A DNA stretch of 64,000 nt, taken from assembly GCA_022606425.2 (NCBI GenBank), contig JAHDVF020001504.1, positions 62,001 through 126,000 on the forward strand. Reading direction: 5' to 3'. Below the pieces are notes generated by a model that made no database searches, was not told the origin of the DNA, and worked only from the letters and a program-made list of their open reading frames with translations. The DNA comes from Lepidostoma basale. Taxonomy: Eukaryota > Arthropoda > Insecta > Trichoptera > Lepidostomatidae. Positions 1-12,155 of this stretch are shown here, one piece after another (the first letter of the stretch is position 1; each line of letters starts with the position of its first letter). The position numbers and the translations under genes are program-made.

Positions 1-39
1 TTAATTTGATAAAAAAAAATATATATATATATACTTTGA

Positions 40-134
40 TAAGGGGAAGGCAGAAATAATGAACTTGACTCGATTGTTATTTCCTGATACATTCCTCACG
101 ATTCCTATACATTCATACCCCGTGTCATGCACAC
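40..134 (-). mobile_element. Retro-1 3' fragment, first half
   Basis: On the minus strand this matches the 3' end seen in the better copies: a degraded SYPSG-type end (AAGGGGAAGGCAG on +), then the complement of the CMTRCMN segment (ACATTCATACCCCGTGTCAT). The match resumes at 351, so the copy was split by the SINE between the two halves. Confidence 0.65.
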
Positions 135-195
135 ACGTATTTTTTTTAATGTATACAACAGGTTGTTTGAACCCAATTACTGTATACAATTATTT

Positions 196-347
196 TTTAG
201 CTATTATATTGATTCTCGTGACATGTGATAGGTAGCCAATCCACCGCCATTTTATTGTCACGTGAATTCTACTGCCATCGCCAGGAATCGAACCCGGGAC
301 CTTCGTTATGGAAGCCAGAGCTCTTACCACTCTGCCACGAAGGTCGT
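196..347 (-). mobile_element. tRNA-derived SINE, minus strand, 3'-incomplete
   Basis: Read on the minus strand it starts with a tRNA-like head. There is an A-box-like TGGCAGAGTGGTAAGAGC (complement of 320-337) and an almost canonical B box GGTTCGATTCC (complement of 284-294). The SINE body follows (GAATTCACGTGACAATAAAA, then ATCACATGTCACGAGAATC). The same body occurs at 31.6, 44.3 and 55.3 kb. The 3' body section and AAT tail seen at 44.5 kb are missing. A, B-box spacing and the shared body favour a SINE over a functional tRNA gene. Confidence 0.85.
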
Positions 348-350
348 CAA

Positions 351-480
351 ATTTCTCCGACTCATCACGTGGCCGACATTAAATATTTTATTAATTTGAT
401 AGTGCCACGTTTTCCTTGATCTTGTCATTATTTCTTCATTTATTCTCTCAATGTGTCCTCAACATCATTTACTTTGATCT
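351..480 (-). mobile_element. Retro-1 3' fragment, second half
   Basis: Continues the fragment interrupted at 134: complement of the HVGH..QINQ..H segment (CACGTGGCCGACATT, then TTGATAGTGCCACGTTTTCC on +). The two halves line up with a single uninterrupted copy elsewhere, for example 61600-61800. Confidence 0.65.
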
Positions 481-1085
481 TAATTATTATAGATCGCGGT
501 GTTCCTTTAAACAAATTTAAAAGCAATCTTCAATTCCTAAATTAAAATGATTTTTGATAATTACAAAATACAAAGTACATATTCAATTCATTTCGGACTT
601 TTATTAATTTTTTCTTTATAATTAAAGATTTTAATATTTACTATCAATACCTATATATTGCAATTTTATCAGATAATTATAATGCCCATAAAAACGTATT
701 AGATATCTTCATATTTGTAGCCTTAAGCAGCTTATATTTCTAATAATTTCATCAATATCATCTTTCTATTGATCTATTTCAAATTTAACATTCAAATACA
801 TTAATGCGACAATAAAAAAATTTGTATTCTAAAATAATATTTATAAAATTTTTACTCACATCAAACAATCACGTTTATGTATAGTATATAATATTTTATA
901 AGAAAATTGTATAGAATCTAAATAGCAAAGGTTAAAACAAAATACTAATTTCAAAGCGTAATTTCGTATAAAAATTTACTTTTCAATGTTAAATTTAATT
1001 GCCATAGTTATTACAATAAATTTCAATTACATTTTTTTGCCTTTATTAATCATTCTTTTTTCGATTTAAAGTAACGGTACTTATA

Positions 1086-1400
1086 TTTCAATTTGCCTAT
1101 AGACGGTCCTGCGAGCTTGAACCAGGGTCGGCAGGATATAATTGCAAGTGGGGCGCCTGGTTCGAGGCAATGACTAATGCCTCGTAGGCGGATGAAATTA
1201 TTTTAATTGGGTTCGGTAGCAAAAATGTATAAATAAAGAATAATGAACTTATGAGGTGGGTAGATCTCCGCGCTCTCGGAAGACGTTGAATAATCGACGA
1301 GGAGAACTGAATCTCCCTGCAAAAGGTTTTCCGATACCCCAGCGTACATGTAATTCTGGAGCAGACTTTTGATTACAAGTAAAGTTACTTAAAGGTACAT
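1086..1400. other. Intronic higher-complexity block, possible Antp regulatory element
   Basis: Within very AT-rich intron this roughly 300 bp is close to balanced in composition and matches no other repeat in the window. It includes a short perfect inverted repeat, CGAGGCA-N8-TGCCTCG, at about 1162-1183. The position 0.6-0.9 kb before the homeobox exon would suit an intronic enhancer. Conservation cannot be judged here. Confidence 0.35.
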
Positions 1401-1952
1401 ATTTGGGCACCAATATCGGGCACCAAAAATCTAAAAAAATTTATCAGATTATCCAACATATTTTTTTTAATTAAAATTCTTTTCACCTAATAGAATGATT
1501 ATTGTTTTTTTTTTATATAATATAAACTTAATGCGTTAAAACATAAAAAATTATAATCAAAATATGTGGAGAAAAATAATCTAAAAAGTGCTTTGATTAA
1601 AAAAACAGATAATTGTCACAATTGTGTTGTGTTAATTGTCACAATGTTACACCTAAAAAGGTCAAAATGAAATATCTTGTACAAGAAATGTTTTTTATGT
1701 TCAAAAGGATAAAATGTTCTTTATTACAAATTATAATATTTTTCTAGTAACACTATTTTTTATTAAATCGAGAAAATAATGTGATTATATTAAAATATTC
1801 AAGGCACTAATTAACTCTATATAATTTCATAATAACGATTAATTAATTAATTAAAACACTGTTTTATTCACTATTGAAAAAATATTTTTATAGCCCAAAC
1901 TGCTCGTATGGCATTATTTTCGTATTAATGAAATAAAATACAAATTTATTAA

Positions 1953-2228
<276 letters not shown>

Positions 2229-2669
2229 GAAAATAATTAATCGAGTTTATTTATTTATTTAACTTATCGGACGACCCTCGGATATGCGACGCGATCTCAC
2301 CATTCAATCAAATGTTCGACTCATTTTTTTTTATATTACGAATAATTCCACATTCAAAACAATTTACAATGCTATACAAAATTAACGCTTAGTAGATATT
2401 TTTATTGTGATTCCGGCTATGATCAAATGCTTGAAAATAAATAATAAATATTAAAATAATAAGAATTATGATTTTTTTAAAGATACTTTATTCAATTCCG
2501 CTCATTATTATTCTTTTACGACCGGTTTCAATACCGGACGATGTTACAGAACTGCCGAAACCGGTCGGAATTATTAAAATAATAAGTGGATCATAATTAA
2601 TTATTCTGTATCTAAAATATATTTTATTTTTTTAATATTTATAATTTTTTATAATTTATTGACAATAAA
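2229..2669 (+). other. Antp: Likely Antp 3' UTR with polyadenylation signals
   Basis: Non-coding sequence follows the stop. Canonical AATAAA hexamers lie at 2436-2441 and 2443-2448, and another at 2664-2669. Antp 3' UTRs in flies are long with several cleavage sites, so the true end may be further on. A foldback C element sits between the two hexamer groups and could be part of the longer UTR. Confidence 0.5.
2505..2600. mobile_element. Foldback family C element
   Basis: Two inverted arms, ACGACCGGTTTCAATACCGG and the mirror CCGAAACCGGTCGG, flanked by TTATTATT / AATTATTAAAATAATAA. The GAAACCGGTC core marks this family at least eight times in the window. Confidence 0.65.
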
Positions 2670-3780
2670 GTTCTACCAAAAATTTTCAAAACATGAGTAG
2701 CTTCAAATAAAATGATTACTTAATCATTACTATGTATCTACTGAACATTACAATTTTTTGATAAACCGTATCACTTAAAATATGATAATAAAAATATATA
2801 TTATATATATAACATTAGCACAACTTTTTTATATTTCTTAATACGTCACTTATCCGAGGGATGCTCGTGTATTATAAACTTTAAACACTTCTGGTAATCA
2901 ATTAAATCACCAGTTAATACCAATAATACCAAAATAATAAATACTTAAATATATTTTGCATGATTTTCTTATAAAAGTTCGAGTATTGTAAATGTTCTAT
3001 TTCGGCTTTTTCTGGAAAATGTAAGGTCTCCTTCTCGTTTCTATTTTTTAAAATAAAAATTATAAAATTAAAAAAAAAGTAGATTTTCAACAAACGTTCC
3101 TACCCTTTGTAAATAGCAGTTTGATTAAATTATTCTGTCGTGTCACGGTTGTTTTAATTATTTTTTCTTTCGTGAAGACCTTATTCAAAATATTTATTTA
3201 AAAAACGAAATATTCGGTACCAGTGAGTATTTCTACAATAACCATAATGACCTCTTATGTAAACCTTATTTCAAATTAATTATAATAAAATATTTGATTT
3301 AATATATTTATCGTCATAATTTTATAAATGAGAAAACTGTACAGATTAAATCTATAGTTTACTGGAAATTCGATTGTCTTGTTTACGATGTAATTACAAA
3401 TGTATTTATATTCTATGTCTTTTGTAAAATATTTTTTCATAACAATCAAATAATAAGATTTCATACGAAATTGTGTTTGTCTTAGATTTATCTGATGTTC
3501 GTATCATTGCGAGAATGCGAATATTTAATTATTTAATGTTTAAGGTTCCGGAAACTTAGCTGAATTAAATTGTTTTGTTATGCAATTATTTTTATAATTT
3601 CTTAATTAGTTTCTCCAGATTTTCTTGTAAAAATTGGTTCTATTTGAAATCTTGAATCTGGTGAATATCAGATACATTTTTTTACAGTATTAATTCATGT
3701 AATTTCAAAAGTTTTTTTTTTGTTATAAATAAACGTAGATTAGTTGAAACCAAAAACCGGTACTTAAATATGCATATTTT
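2670..3780. other. AT-rich stretch without recognisable features
   Basis: Simple A/T-rich sequence with stops in all frames. I see no repeat family, RNA gene or coding signal. Confidence 0.6.
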
Positions 3781-3819
3781 GCAGTGAAGTTTGTATGTAT
3801 TATATTTTTTAATCTATGC

Positions 3820-4183
3820 TCGCTTCCACAGCTATACGAGTACGTCCTATGGTCGCCGATCCGATGTAAAGTAGATACAGAGAGGCCAGTGAATGTGCAA
3901 TGTATACGATTCGACAACGTAAAGTCTAAGGAAATCGTTTTGTTTTCATTTTTACGTTAATCCGAATGAGAACATTGCAATAAGGTTACATCCAATCATG
4001 TGTGCATGAATCCCTATCGTCTCCTCGTGAAATAATGACACAGTGACATTGTGAAAATGTGAAAATAATAATAAAAGTATTAAGTGTTAAAGTGCCATCT
4101 GTGGGTAAGTGACAAAGCGCCCGGGCGGAGGAAGCGGGATGGCGGACAATGATCGCCTCGCGGTACTTTTCTGTTCACGAAGG
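3820..4183 (+). promoter_or_regulatory. Candidate promoter / 5' exon with splice donors, + strand
   Basis: A GC-richer island in AT-rich DNA. The run GTGACATTGTGAAAATGTG and later AAGTGTTAAAGTGCC (about 4045-4096) resembles an insect 5' UTR. It ends in a near-consensus donor, GTGG|GTAAGT, with intron start at 4105. Further on, GCGGGATGG places an ATG at 4139, which opens a short frame (MADNDRLAVLFCSR) to a second plausible donor, GAAG|GTCAGT at 4183. Either donor could end the first exon of a + strand transcript, coding or not, starting 1.6-1.9 kb past the Antp stop. No downstream exon was recognised. It could equally be an enhancer with chance splice-like sites. Confidence 0.35.
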
Positions 4184-4199
4184 TCAGTGAATTGTTCAA

Positions 4200-5529
4200 A
4201 ATTAACCTTTTTCTACAGTATAAATTTGTAAATTTGTTTCTAGCATTAGAGGCCGTTGTGCGGGCGAGTCGACCCGCTCTAGAATAATTATTATATAGTA
4301 TTTATATATGGAAATATTGAGAGTAGACGTAAATTGAAATTTCTCTGAGAATATATGAAATACATTTTTATATACATATTCTGAAACCATGATAATAAAA
4401 AAAAACGGTAAACGAAATACGTAATTTTCGAGTTGTGCATTATTATACATGTATACCAAAGTTATATTACTCCATTTGTGTGATCATTGTATTTAAATAA
4501 TATAAGGGAACGAAAATACGTAATGAATCCGTTTAATTGAATAAATAACTAAAACCACCTTAATGTAATTCCGTAGTGAACGTCAAAAGTGAATATTTTT
4601 GTATAGAACAACATTCGGTTTGTCTTGCATATTCTTTCATGTAATTATTTCTCCTAGAACTGATTGGGCGAGATTCGGAATTGTCTTTAGACTTAGTTAT
4701 TTATTTTTATTGATATAATTTCTCAGCTCTACCGATTCTATGGCAAACAGTTATCAATTCGTTTTCACATACATAAATCATACGTACTAACCAAAGACGT
4801 GAGGAAATCTCGTATTTTCCGTATCGTAAATTAATATTCCTCGTTTCGGGTTTTCATTCAAAATAAGCAAGCGAAAGTTCCTAATTCAAATGGGTATTGA
4901 GAGAAACGACCTGACACCTGTTTTCCATACGAACGCGTGTTTTCTCAGAAGGCTGTACAATGTAATTTTTATAATATTTCTAATGAAGGCAACTTTGATT
5001 TACCTCAATATTTGGTTTCTTATGTGCTGTCGATTTGAAATTAAAATATTTATACTTGCATATATATAATTAATTTTAATAAGATTATAAATACCTATAT
5101 GATATTGTCGTATAAATAAATACATAAAATTAAATAAATAAAATATAATTGTAAAAATATCCTTCTTTCATTTGCTCACAAATTTTAGTAAGATCCCAGA
5201 TGATACCTACATTACATTAAAATACGTTAAACTATTTAAAGAATAGTGCAAACATTTTTATAAACTATATCTCTTTCAAATGGTAAGATTACAAACTAAT
5301 ACTATCTCAACATATTAAACACATATATAAAATAAATAAATGTTTTTTTTACAGTATTTCCAAAATTGCGTAATATAATGTTCGACATTTTGTGCATATT
5401 TTGTAGCTGTATGATTTTGACCGGTTTTGTTAGTCTAACATACTAATATAAAGAATACCGAACCAAGAACCGAATAAGAATTGAATGAATCCTAAACAAA
5501 ATTGATAAATAATCTTTAAGATCGTTTAA
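4200..5529. other. Mostly AT-rich DNA; one denser patch at 4780-4970
   Basis: No gene or repeat recognised. About 4780-4970 is somewhat higher in complexity (CGTTTCGGGTTTTCATTC, GAGAAACGACCTGACACCTG) and may belong with the unexplained single-copy blocks. Confidence 0.45.
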
Positions 5530-5790
5530 ACAAATGAAACGAATGCATGAGTAAAATAGTTAACAGGTATATACAAGTAGTATGAATGAAAAAAGAAGTC
5601 GAGGACGGCCGAAGAAAACATGGCATGACCAAATTAATCAACTATTAAAAGGCGGCCATGTTCGAAAAATTGACGAGCGTGCGTGTCATGGTGCATGAAT
5701 ATAAATGAAGCGGGAGAGTTATGTCAGAATCAAAAAAGTTTGGCGGTCCATCCTCCATCCCAGGGAAACGTTGTGATGATTTGTTGTTTT
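5530..5790 (+). mobile_element. Retro-1 3' end, degraded
   Basis: Codes, with frame breaks, for the GRPKKTWHDQINQLLKGGHVR tail, of which the DNA AAAACATGGCATGACCAAAT is diagnostic. It then reads CMV.CMN.NEA and ends TGTGATGATTTGTTGTT, the GTT-type 3' terminus. The 5' side is truncated. Confidence 0.8.
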
Positions 5791-6084
5791 TAGAGCTATT
5801 TTGGTGCAACTTAATATTTAATTTAATCTACTCCAAACTCACATATTAACTATATTTTTGCATATTTTTTTAGAAATCTATCTATCTAAAGTATGTAATA
5901 TAATATTAACGTTTTTTTTTCAATCTACTACTGTATTATTATAATTATTATTTTATAATACAATAATTAATATGATCGGTTTCGTCAGTCTCACTCGAGT
6001 ATAATATGAATATATAATATAACAATACAGGCGTTTTCTATAATAAAAATTAAAAAAACTATAATAAAACATATAGAAAGACTT

Positions 6085-6317
6085 AGTAAAAATGAAAACA
6101 TCAGTTTTCTGGAAGTTTTATTATATTTTGTGGGAATGACATGTTTCGCCCTTCTAAGGCATTATTAAATGTCATTTTCAAACATTTGATAATGCCTTAG
6201 AAAGGCGAAGCATGTCATTCCCATAAAATATAATAAAACTTTTAGAAAACTGACGTTTTCATTCGTATTAATTATTTAATATGGAGTTTTACATCATTGT
6301 TCAAGAAACAAAAATAT
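6085..6317. mobile_element. Foldback family A element, complete fold
   Basis: Arms of about 75 bases pair around a short loop: AATGAAAACATCAGTTTTCT ... GGGAATGACATGTTTCGCCC and its mirror GGCGAAGCATGTCATTCCCA ... ACGTTTTCATTCGTATTAAT. The arm is followed by the family's outer segment ending ACATCATTGTTCAAGAAACA. Confidence 0.85.
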
Positions 6318-6507
6318 CTAGAAGGACGTTTTCACTCGTATTTATACGTTTGTTATATATTTTCATTTTGCTTTATATAATATTTTTATTTCGGCCTCTG
6401 ACCACCTTTTTCAGACGACGGCTTCGATAATTGATCAATACAATCAATATAACATTATCGATACAGAGGAACATTTTTATCATTATTAATATTCCTATTT
6501 ATATATG

Positions 6508-7624
6508 TTGAGTGTTGTAAAGGATTTGAGGACAACCTATAAGGGTCGATAAATCTGGTGTTCCGCAAGGTTCAGTGCTAGGCCCGATATTATTTATAAT
6601 GTTCACTAATGATATTGTCAAAATAATTTATTCATTTGGTCTGCTGTCTCATTGCTATGCTGACGACCAGCAAATTTATTTCTTTTGTGACCCTCATAAC
6701 ATCAGCCATCTAAAATCTATAACTTTAAAGTGCATTGAAGCTATATCGAATTGGATGGCCTCAAATAAATTAAAATTAAACCCTTCCAAAACGGAATTTC
6801 TCTAGACCGCCTCAATGAAGCGCCAGCACTTAGTCGATCATGCTCCGATATCAACATTCGGAATTGACATCATCCCTAATAACTCCATAAAACTTCTTGG
6901 AGTCAACTTCGAAGCAGATCTCTCATTAAAAACCCAAATAAATAAGACAGTGAGCAATCAAAGCAATCAAAAGAAATATTCCCACTGATGCATTAAAAAC
7001 ACTTGTTAATTCCTTCGTCGTATCTCGACTCGACTATTGCAACGGCATACTCGTATATGCCAACATACCCAAGAAACAAATGAACAAACATCAATCCGTT
7101 TTCAATGCGGCAGCACGACTTATAAAAGGTGTTCCAAAAAACTCGCATATTTCAAAACATCTAAAAGATCTTCATTGGCTCAAGTGTCCTGAAAGAATCC
7201 AGTATAAACTATGCTGGACGGTTTTTAAAGCGCTTCACGGAATGGCACCAGCCTATATATCTGAACTTTGTGTTGCTGATAGCCCTAACTTGCGGCAATC
7301 TACGCTTCGATCAGCAAACTCCTCAGCAATAGGCAGATTAGTTGAGCCAAAGCGCAACCCCCGGACAAATTTCGGAGATCGGGCCTTCGCAGTGGCAGGT
7401 CCGTCCGCCTGGAATATGCTTCCTGCACGCCTCAGATGCATTGCCAATCCGACAGACTTTAAATCTCACCTAAAAACCCACCTTTTCAAAATATCCCATA
7501 AAATTTAAACAACGGTTATCTGATTGCTGGTGTCACATGCAGCTCTCATGACTAAAAACATTGTCAAAGCGCCCTTGAGGTGAGCTATTCACGAAAACGG
7601 CGCTATACAAATTAGCCTAATTAT
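6508..7624 (+). pseudogene. CR1/L2-like non-LTR retrotransposon remnant (RT to 3' end)
   Basis: Reverse transcriptase pieces in order: SGVPQGSVLGPILF (from about 6552), then CYADDQQIYF with the catalytic YADD intact, and NWMASNKLKLNPSKTEFL. A TAG at 6803 interrupts the frame, probably replacing a Trp codon. Translation continues in frame (TASMKRQHLVDHA...IKLLGVNF) and shifts near 6955, inside a short AGCAATCAA duplication. It then stays open to 7508 (SFVVSRLDYCNGILV, AARLIKG, LHWL, GPSAWNMLPARLR). The 3' non-coding end has GGCGCTATACAAAT, typical of CR1/L2-type elements. 5' truncated, two lesions, not active. Confidence 0.85.
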
Positions 7625-8420
7625 TATAAGAAGCTTGTTGATGGTGCAATTACTGGAGATATAATCTAAATTTGACTCTTAATAGAGTTAATTAATAAAA
7701 AATATATTGCTGAACGTACATTCGTATTGACGTTTTTCCGACATTTGGGATTTATCTATGATATTCATACCTATCAGAACAGTATGAAAATCTATCGTAA
7801 TTTACATACCGTTATTATGATAAAATTGATAATTAAAATTTTCTACGAACTGTCCGGCTAGAGCCTAGGTTCATCCTACAAATTACATTCATAAAAAAAT
7901 CTCACCGCAGCTCCGCAGAGGAAATAGCTTTTAAATTACTTATATGGTAAATAAGGGTATAGGTAGGAAGATGCGTTTTTAATAACTTCTCAGAGAATGA
8001 TTAATGATCCGTGTTACATGTGGCGGTTCCGAAAATTGAAATTCTGATTGGCTAATGCTTACAAATGACCAGCTTCTATATATTATACCCATTGGATGTA
8101 TATTTGAGCACACATATGCTTATGTACTATGAGATTATTTGTATTTATTCATTAGTACTATATAATTACAGATTTTTATAGAAAAAAATATATACCTGAC
8201 ATAAATAACTAACCAATTTACTAACCATCGCGACGTCTCCCCGAAGGTAAAGGCAGAATAATCGATTACACTTTCCTTCTTGACTTTCTTCTCTCGCTCC
8301 CTCAACATTCATTCATACATGTTCATTTCTATTAATTCCGATTGAAACTAGCGAAGCGAATGATTGTTTTATAAATTTTCGTATGAGGCATGCACTTTGT
8401 GGTAAGACCCTTTAAAAAAT
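7625..8420. other. AT-rich stretch, no gene; weak Retro-1 trace at about 8218-8320
   Basis: Only ACCATCGCGACGTCTCCCCG to CATTCATACATG (about 8224-8320) resembles the minus-strand Retro-1 terminus, strongly eroded. No other structure seen. Confidence 0.45.
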
Positions 8421-8422
8421 TG

Positions 8423-8688
8423 TATTATTTGTATTTAAAATAAAATAAAATAAAAACACTGCACTTTGTTTATCACCACTATGCGGTTATTTTAATTGCC
8501 GACTAGTTTGGCTTGTACCCAAGCTTCATCGGGGCTTCGTAATAACAGCGTTATTTCTGTTATTACGAAGCCCTGAGGAAGCTTGAGTACAAGCGAAACT
8601 GGTCGGCAATTAAAATAACCGCATAGTGGTGAAAAACAAAGTGCAGTGTTTTTATTTTATTTTATTTTAAAAACAAATAATAATTTTA
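8423..8688. repeat. Foldback family D: long near-perfect inverted repeat
   Basis: Two arms of about 125 bases separated by 8 bases. GGGCTTCGTAATAACAG (8532-8548) pairs exactly with CTGTTATTACGAAGCCC (8557-8573). The pairing runs outward through ATTGCCGAC/GTCGGCAAT, CGGTTATTTTAATT and the ATTTTATTTTATTTT repeats. It is probably a young non-autonomous foldback element; a transcript through it would form a very long hairpin. No second copy was found in the window. Confidence 0.85.
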
Positions 8689-8689
8689 G

Positions 8690-9475
8690 TTAATTGTTTT
8701 ATACATTAATTCATATTTTTTCCACTTTCTAGTACATTTTTCTCTACTTGTTTCGAAGGTTATAAATATTAATAAAAAAATCACGAAAAGTGTCGAGAAA
8801 AATATGCTAAAATCTCGTGTATTTCATACAATCATAATTAAGAAATTTTAGAGTATTAATGCCTAAGTTTATGAAATATATTTTTTGTTTATTTATTTGA
8901 TAGTTTTGATCGGTTTCTGTCTCATCATTCAGTCTCATCATTATTAGTACATATTTTTCCAATTTGATTCATAAATCAAAATCCTTATATCGCAATGGCT
9001 TAAATAAATGTGAGTTACTTCTTTTTAACCGTCGCGTTGCCATGTGGTCAATTGAGTTTCCACTGCCAATTTAAAGTTGATTTTCTTAAAACCTATGGAT
9101 CCTAATATTATAAAAAAAATTGTAATCCTCCATTGAAGTGTTCTCAATATTTCGTAATAAAAAAAAAAGCAAAAAATTACTTCCTTCATCCCAAAAAAAA
9201 ATATTTTCTAAGACTGCCCTCACCTTCATTCGTGTTAAGGTAGAATTTGTTTTGCTAATATTTACAACTTTATCAAAAGTGACAAATACTTACTCGCTGT
9301 TTTGAACATATTATAAATTATATCTTTGACCTTTTCAATAGGTACGTAATAATACCGACTGGATGAAAACGCACCACGTAACTTAATAATATCAGAACTG
9401 TGAAAATATTAACACTTTACCAAAAGGGACAAATATTAATACGTACTCGTTGTCTTGAACGTACTATACATTTTG
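8690..9475. other. AT-rich stretch, no gene
   Basis: About 8720-8790 has a faint foldback G signature (TTTTTCCACTTTC ... TTGTTTCGAAGG). About 8900-8950 has a weak foldback C core (GATCGGTTTCTGTC). The rest is unremarkable. Confidence 0.45.
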
Positions 9476-10700
9476 CCTAGGTGCCTTTATCTTCGCCCCG
9501 CCGGCCGCGTTTATTCGACAAGTTTATTCCTGATGTTTAGTCGGTCGTATGCTATGACGCATTACATATCAGAAATCGCATGGTTCCAGAAAAAAAATAA
9601 TAATGATATGTTTTTCAAATAATCCATGTATGTTATAGATATCGATCTATTCCTAATGAAATTCCCTACAAGATGACATAAATTAAATTTTGATTCATCT
9701 AGTCATATGCTTGATATTTAGATAAAGTTAGCGGTAAACTGAACTTACCACATGGGAGCAAGCGTTTTGTTTTGAACACGGTACGTTAAGGGTTAAAAGA
9801 GGTTTATCTCTCATAAATGTTTCACATCATATATTTAATTTTTCAGTGACAGTTTGACTACGTCACACTCGTATGATATATTCTGAAAAATCGAGATAAG
9901 ACTGAAATAAAACCTGGTCGTGGAATTTCTTTTTTAGGGCCCCCTCTTCAAACATCTTGTACATCGAGACACAGTCAGACACTCCGCCATTTGAGACATT
10001 TTTCAAGCTCTCTTGCTGGCCCGCTCTCGGGTGCGTAAAATCCCGTCTCCGCGCATCCACTAAAGAAATTTATTTCAGTTCATTCACAAAAACGCTACAA
10101 TCCTTGACTTGCAATAGTAAGAAATATGCATAAAATAATAGGTCTTTTTACTAAGTACACCAAACTGAATGAGTAATTCGATAATTCGAGATGTATCAGG
10201 GTCGCATCTCTACTAAGATATCGGGGTCGCATCTTTGAAGCTTGATCTACAATGATTCAAATATCGTAACAAGCTCTACGCCCGTGCATCAAAAAAACAT
10301 TTCGTTAAGTGATATTAAGTGTTTGCGTTTATGACGCTTTTTACTAAAAGGTTGATTTTAATGGGTTATTTCGTCATTGCGTAAACGTGTAGCATATGGC
10401 GGGTAGCCATTCCATTTCACGGTCCGCTCGCGACGCCACGCTCCCCGAACTCCAGAAATAACGGCTGTCTCCTTATAAATTTATATGAGAACAGACGGGC
10501 GCGACACTCATCTCCTCAGAATTCTGCCGCCCTGGTACATCACGACCGCGAGTAGGTAGATAGTTGGGCGGCGCCGTCTTATGTTCCCGCTTGGCCTCGT
10601 ATCCGAACACTTTTTTTTTCTTTAGCGTGATGGATATGAATTTATGTATAGGACTAGTCATTCTAAAGACATTCACTGTGTCATTAATTTATCACAGCAG
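9476..10700. other. Group of higher-complexity blocks, possible regulatory DNA
   Basis: Three patches, 9476-9560, 9850-10070 and 10200-10690, are richer in G+C and free of the window's repeat families. The first contains CGCCCCGCCGGCCGCG beside two TTTATTC motifs. The third has TTGATTTTAATGGGTTATT and a CG-rich section near 10400-10460. ORFs on the minus strand here (65-67 residues) have no recognisable motif. Nothing shows which, if any, is functional. Confidence 0.35.
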
Positions 10701-11665
10701 CTCTTCTAGCTCACTTCAATCAGGGAACATTATTTTTTAAATAATTAAAGACGTAGCTGATGTTATATCTCGCCGTACATAACAACATAATCTCATGAAA
10801 TATGGCGAATACAACAAACGTATATAATGCTTATACGTTTATATATATTTTCCTAATTTTCAAAATGATTTATGTGTTCTTAATTACATACCAAATTCTT
10901 GGTAAATAACTACGTTAGTCAATATTTTAAAATTCGTTAGTAATTCGTGTAGGTGTACAAATTAACAAGCGTAATGTATTAAAATTTATTCTCTACAATT
11001 CGAATCTCACTTCGAATAATCATATAATACTCGCACTTCATATTCGTGCATCTTATTTTAATACATAAAGATTTTCACCGATCGTAGATAAGCATGTAAT
11101 ATACATATAAACAATCGTTTTCGTTTCTAATCTACCACTTCATCATTATTTTGCTTATCTAGAATGTATCGAATATTCGTAAAGGTGCTTCTTATGTTCC
11201 AATTTTTTTTTAATATTTTCTATTGATGATATGCCCTCTACTATATATGATCCAAAATCTACATAACATTTGTTTTAATATGATAATTTATTAATAAAAA
11301 AATTCTAGTTTAAAATTAAATATTGTGTTAAGCCATTTATTGTATAGTTTTGTTGTTTTATTTCATATCATTTTTTGTATAATAAAATAACTATTTTTTA
11401 AAACCAATTATTATATTTTGTATTATTTAAGTCTAATTTAAAAAAAATATCTGTTATATTTCTATGAAATACACGTAGAATTCACTAATTATGCATTTTT
11501 TTTACCATTATTATTTATGTATTTTCGAAAACCAGCATTGATGTTTTGAATTATTTTTTATCTATAGAAGGATAAATTAAACTTTGTTATAATGATTTAA
11601 TGGCGTATATTTTTATGTTGATGATGAAGATGTATCGCTATTGAAATGTTTAAGGATAAAATAAC
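10701..11665. other. AT-rich stretch without recognisable features
   Basis: Long A/T runs, no repeat family, no coding signal in either strand. Confidence 0.55.
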
Positions 11666-11669
11666 TCAT

Positions 11670-12155
11670 ATCAACAACAACAACAAAAACAAACCATCGT
11701 ACCGTTTCTCCGCTGGGGTAGGCAGAGAGAATGGACCGCCACACTACTCTATCCTGACATACCTCTCTAGCTTCCTCCACATTCATACAGCGAGTCATAC
11801 ATGCACGTCGATTCTTCTGGCTTCTAACATGACCAACCTTTAAAATTTTATTCATTTGGTCATGCCATGTTTTCCTCGGTTTACCTCAACTCTGTACTCC
11901 ATTTACATCGTTAACCTATACTTTTATAACCATTCTTTCTTCACCCGTGCGTTCCATATGTCCGAACCAACGTAGCGATCCTTTCATATTTTTTTTCATA
12001 ATACCTTATTTCGCTCTACATTCCTTTCTAATATCAGCATTTGAGATTCTGTCGTTCTTCGTCGATTGAGATTCTGTCGTACATCGTTCCACCACACATA
12101 CGTCTTAGGGACCTCATCTTAACCGCATTTATTCTGCTCTCAACTCATATCAAAG
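11670..12155 (-). mobile_element. Retro-1 3' end with GTT-type tail
   Basis: The + strand shows the tail as AACAACAACAACAAAAAC at about 11672-11690, then the complements of SAYPSGE, CQDR, CMTRCMNVEEAREV and KVGHVRS. The region FGHMER and MRSLRR follows near 12100. About 460 bp of coding sequence with several frame breaks; 5' truncated. Confidence 0.85.

Noticed and set aside
284..337. tRNA gene on the minus strand
   Set aside because: A and B boxes are present but the sequence continues into the SINE body repeated elsewhere, so it is a SINE head.
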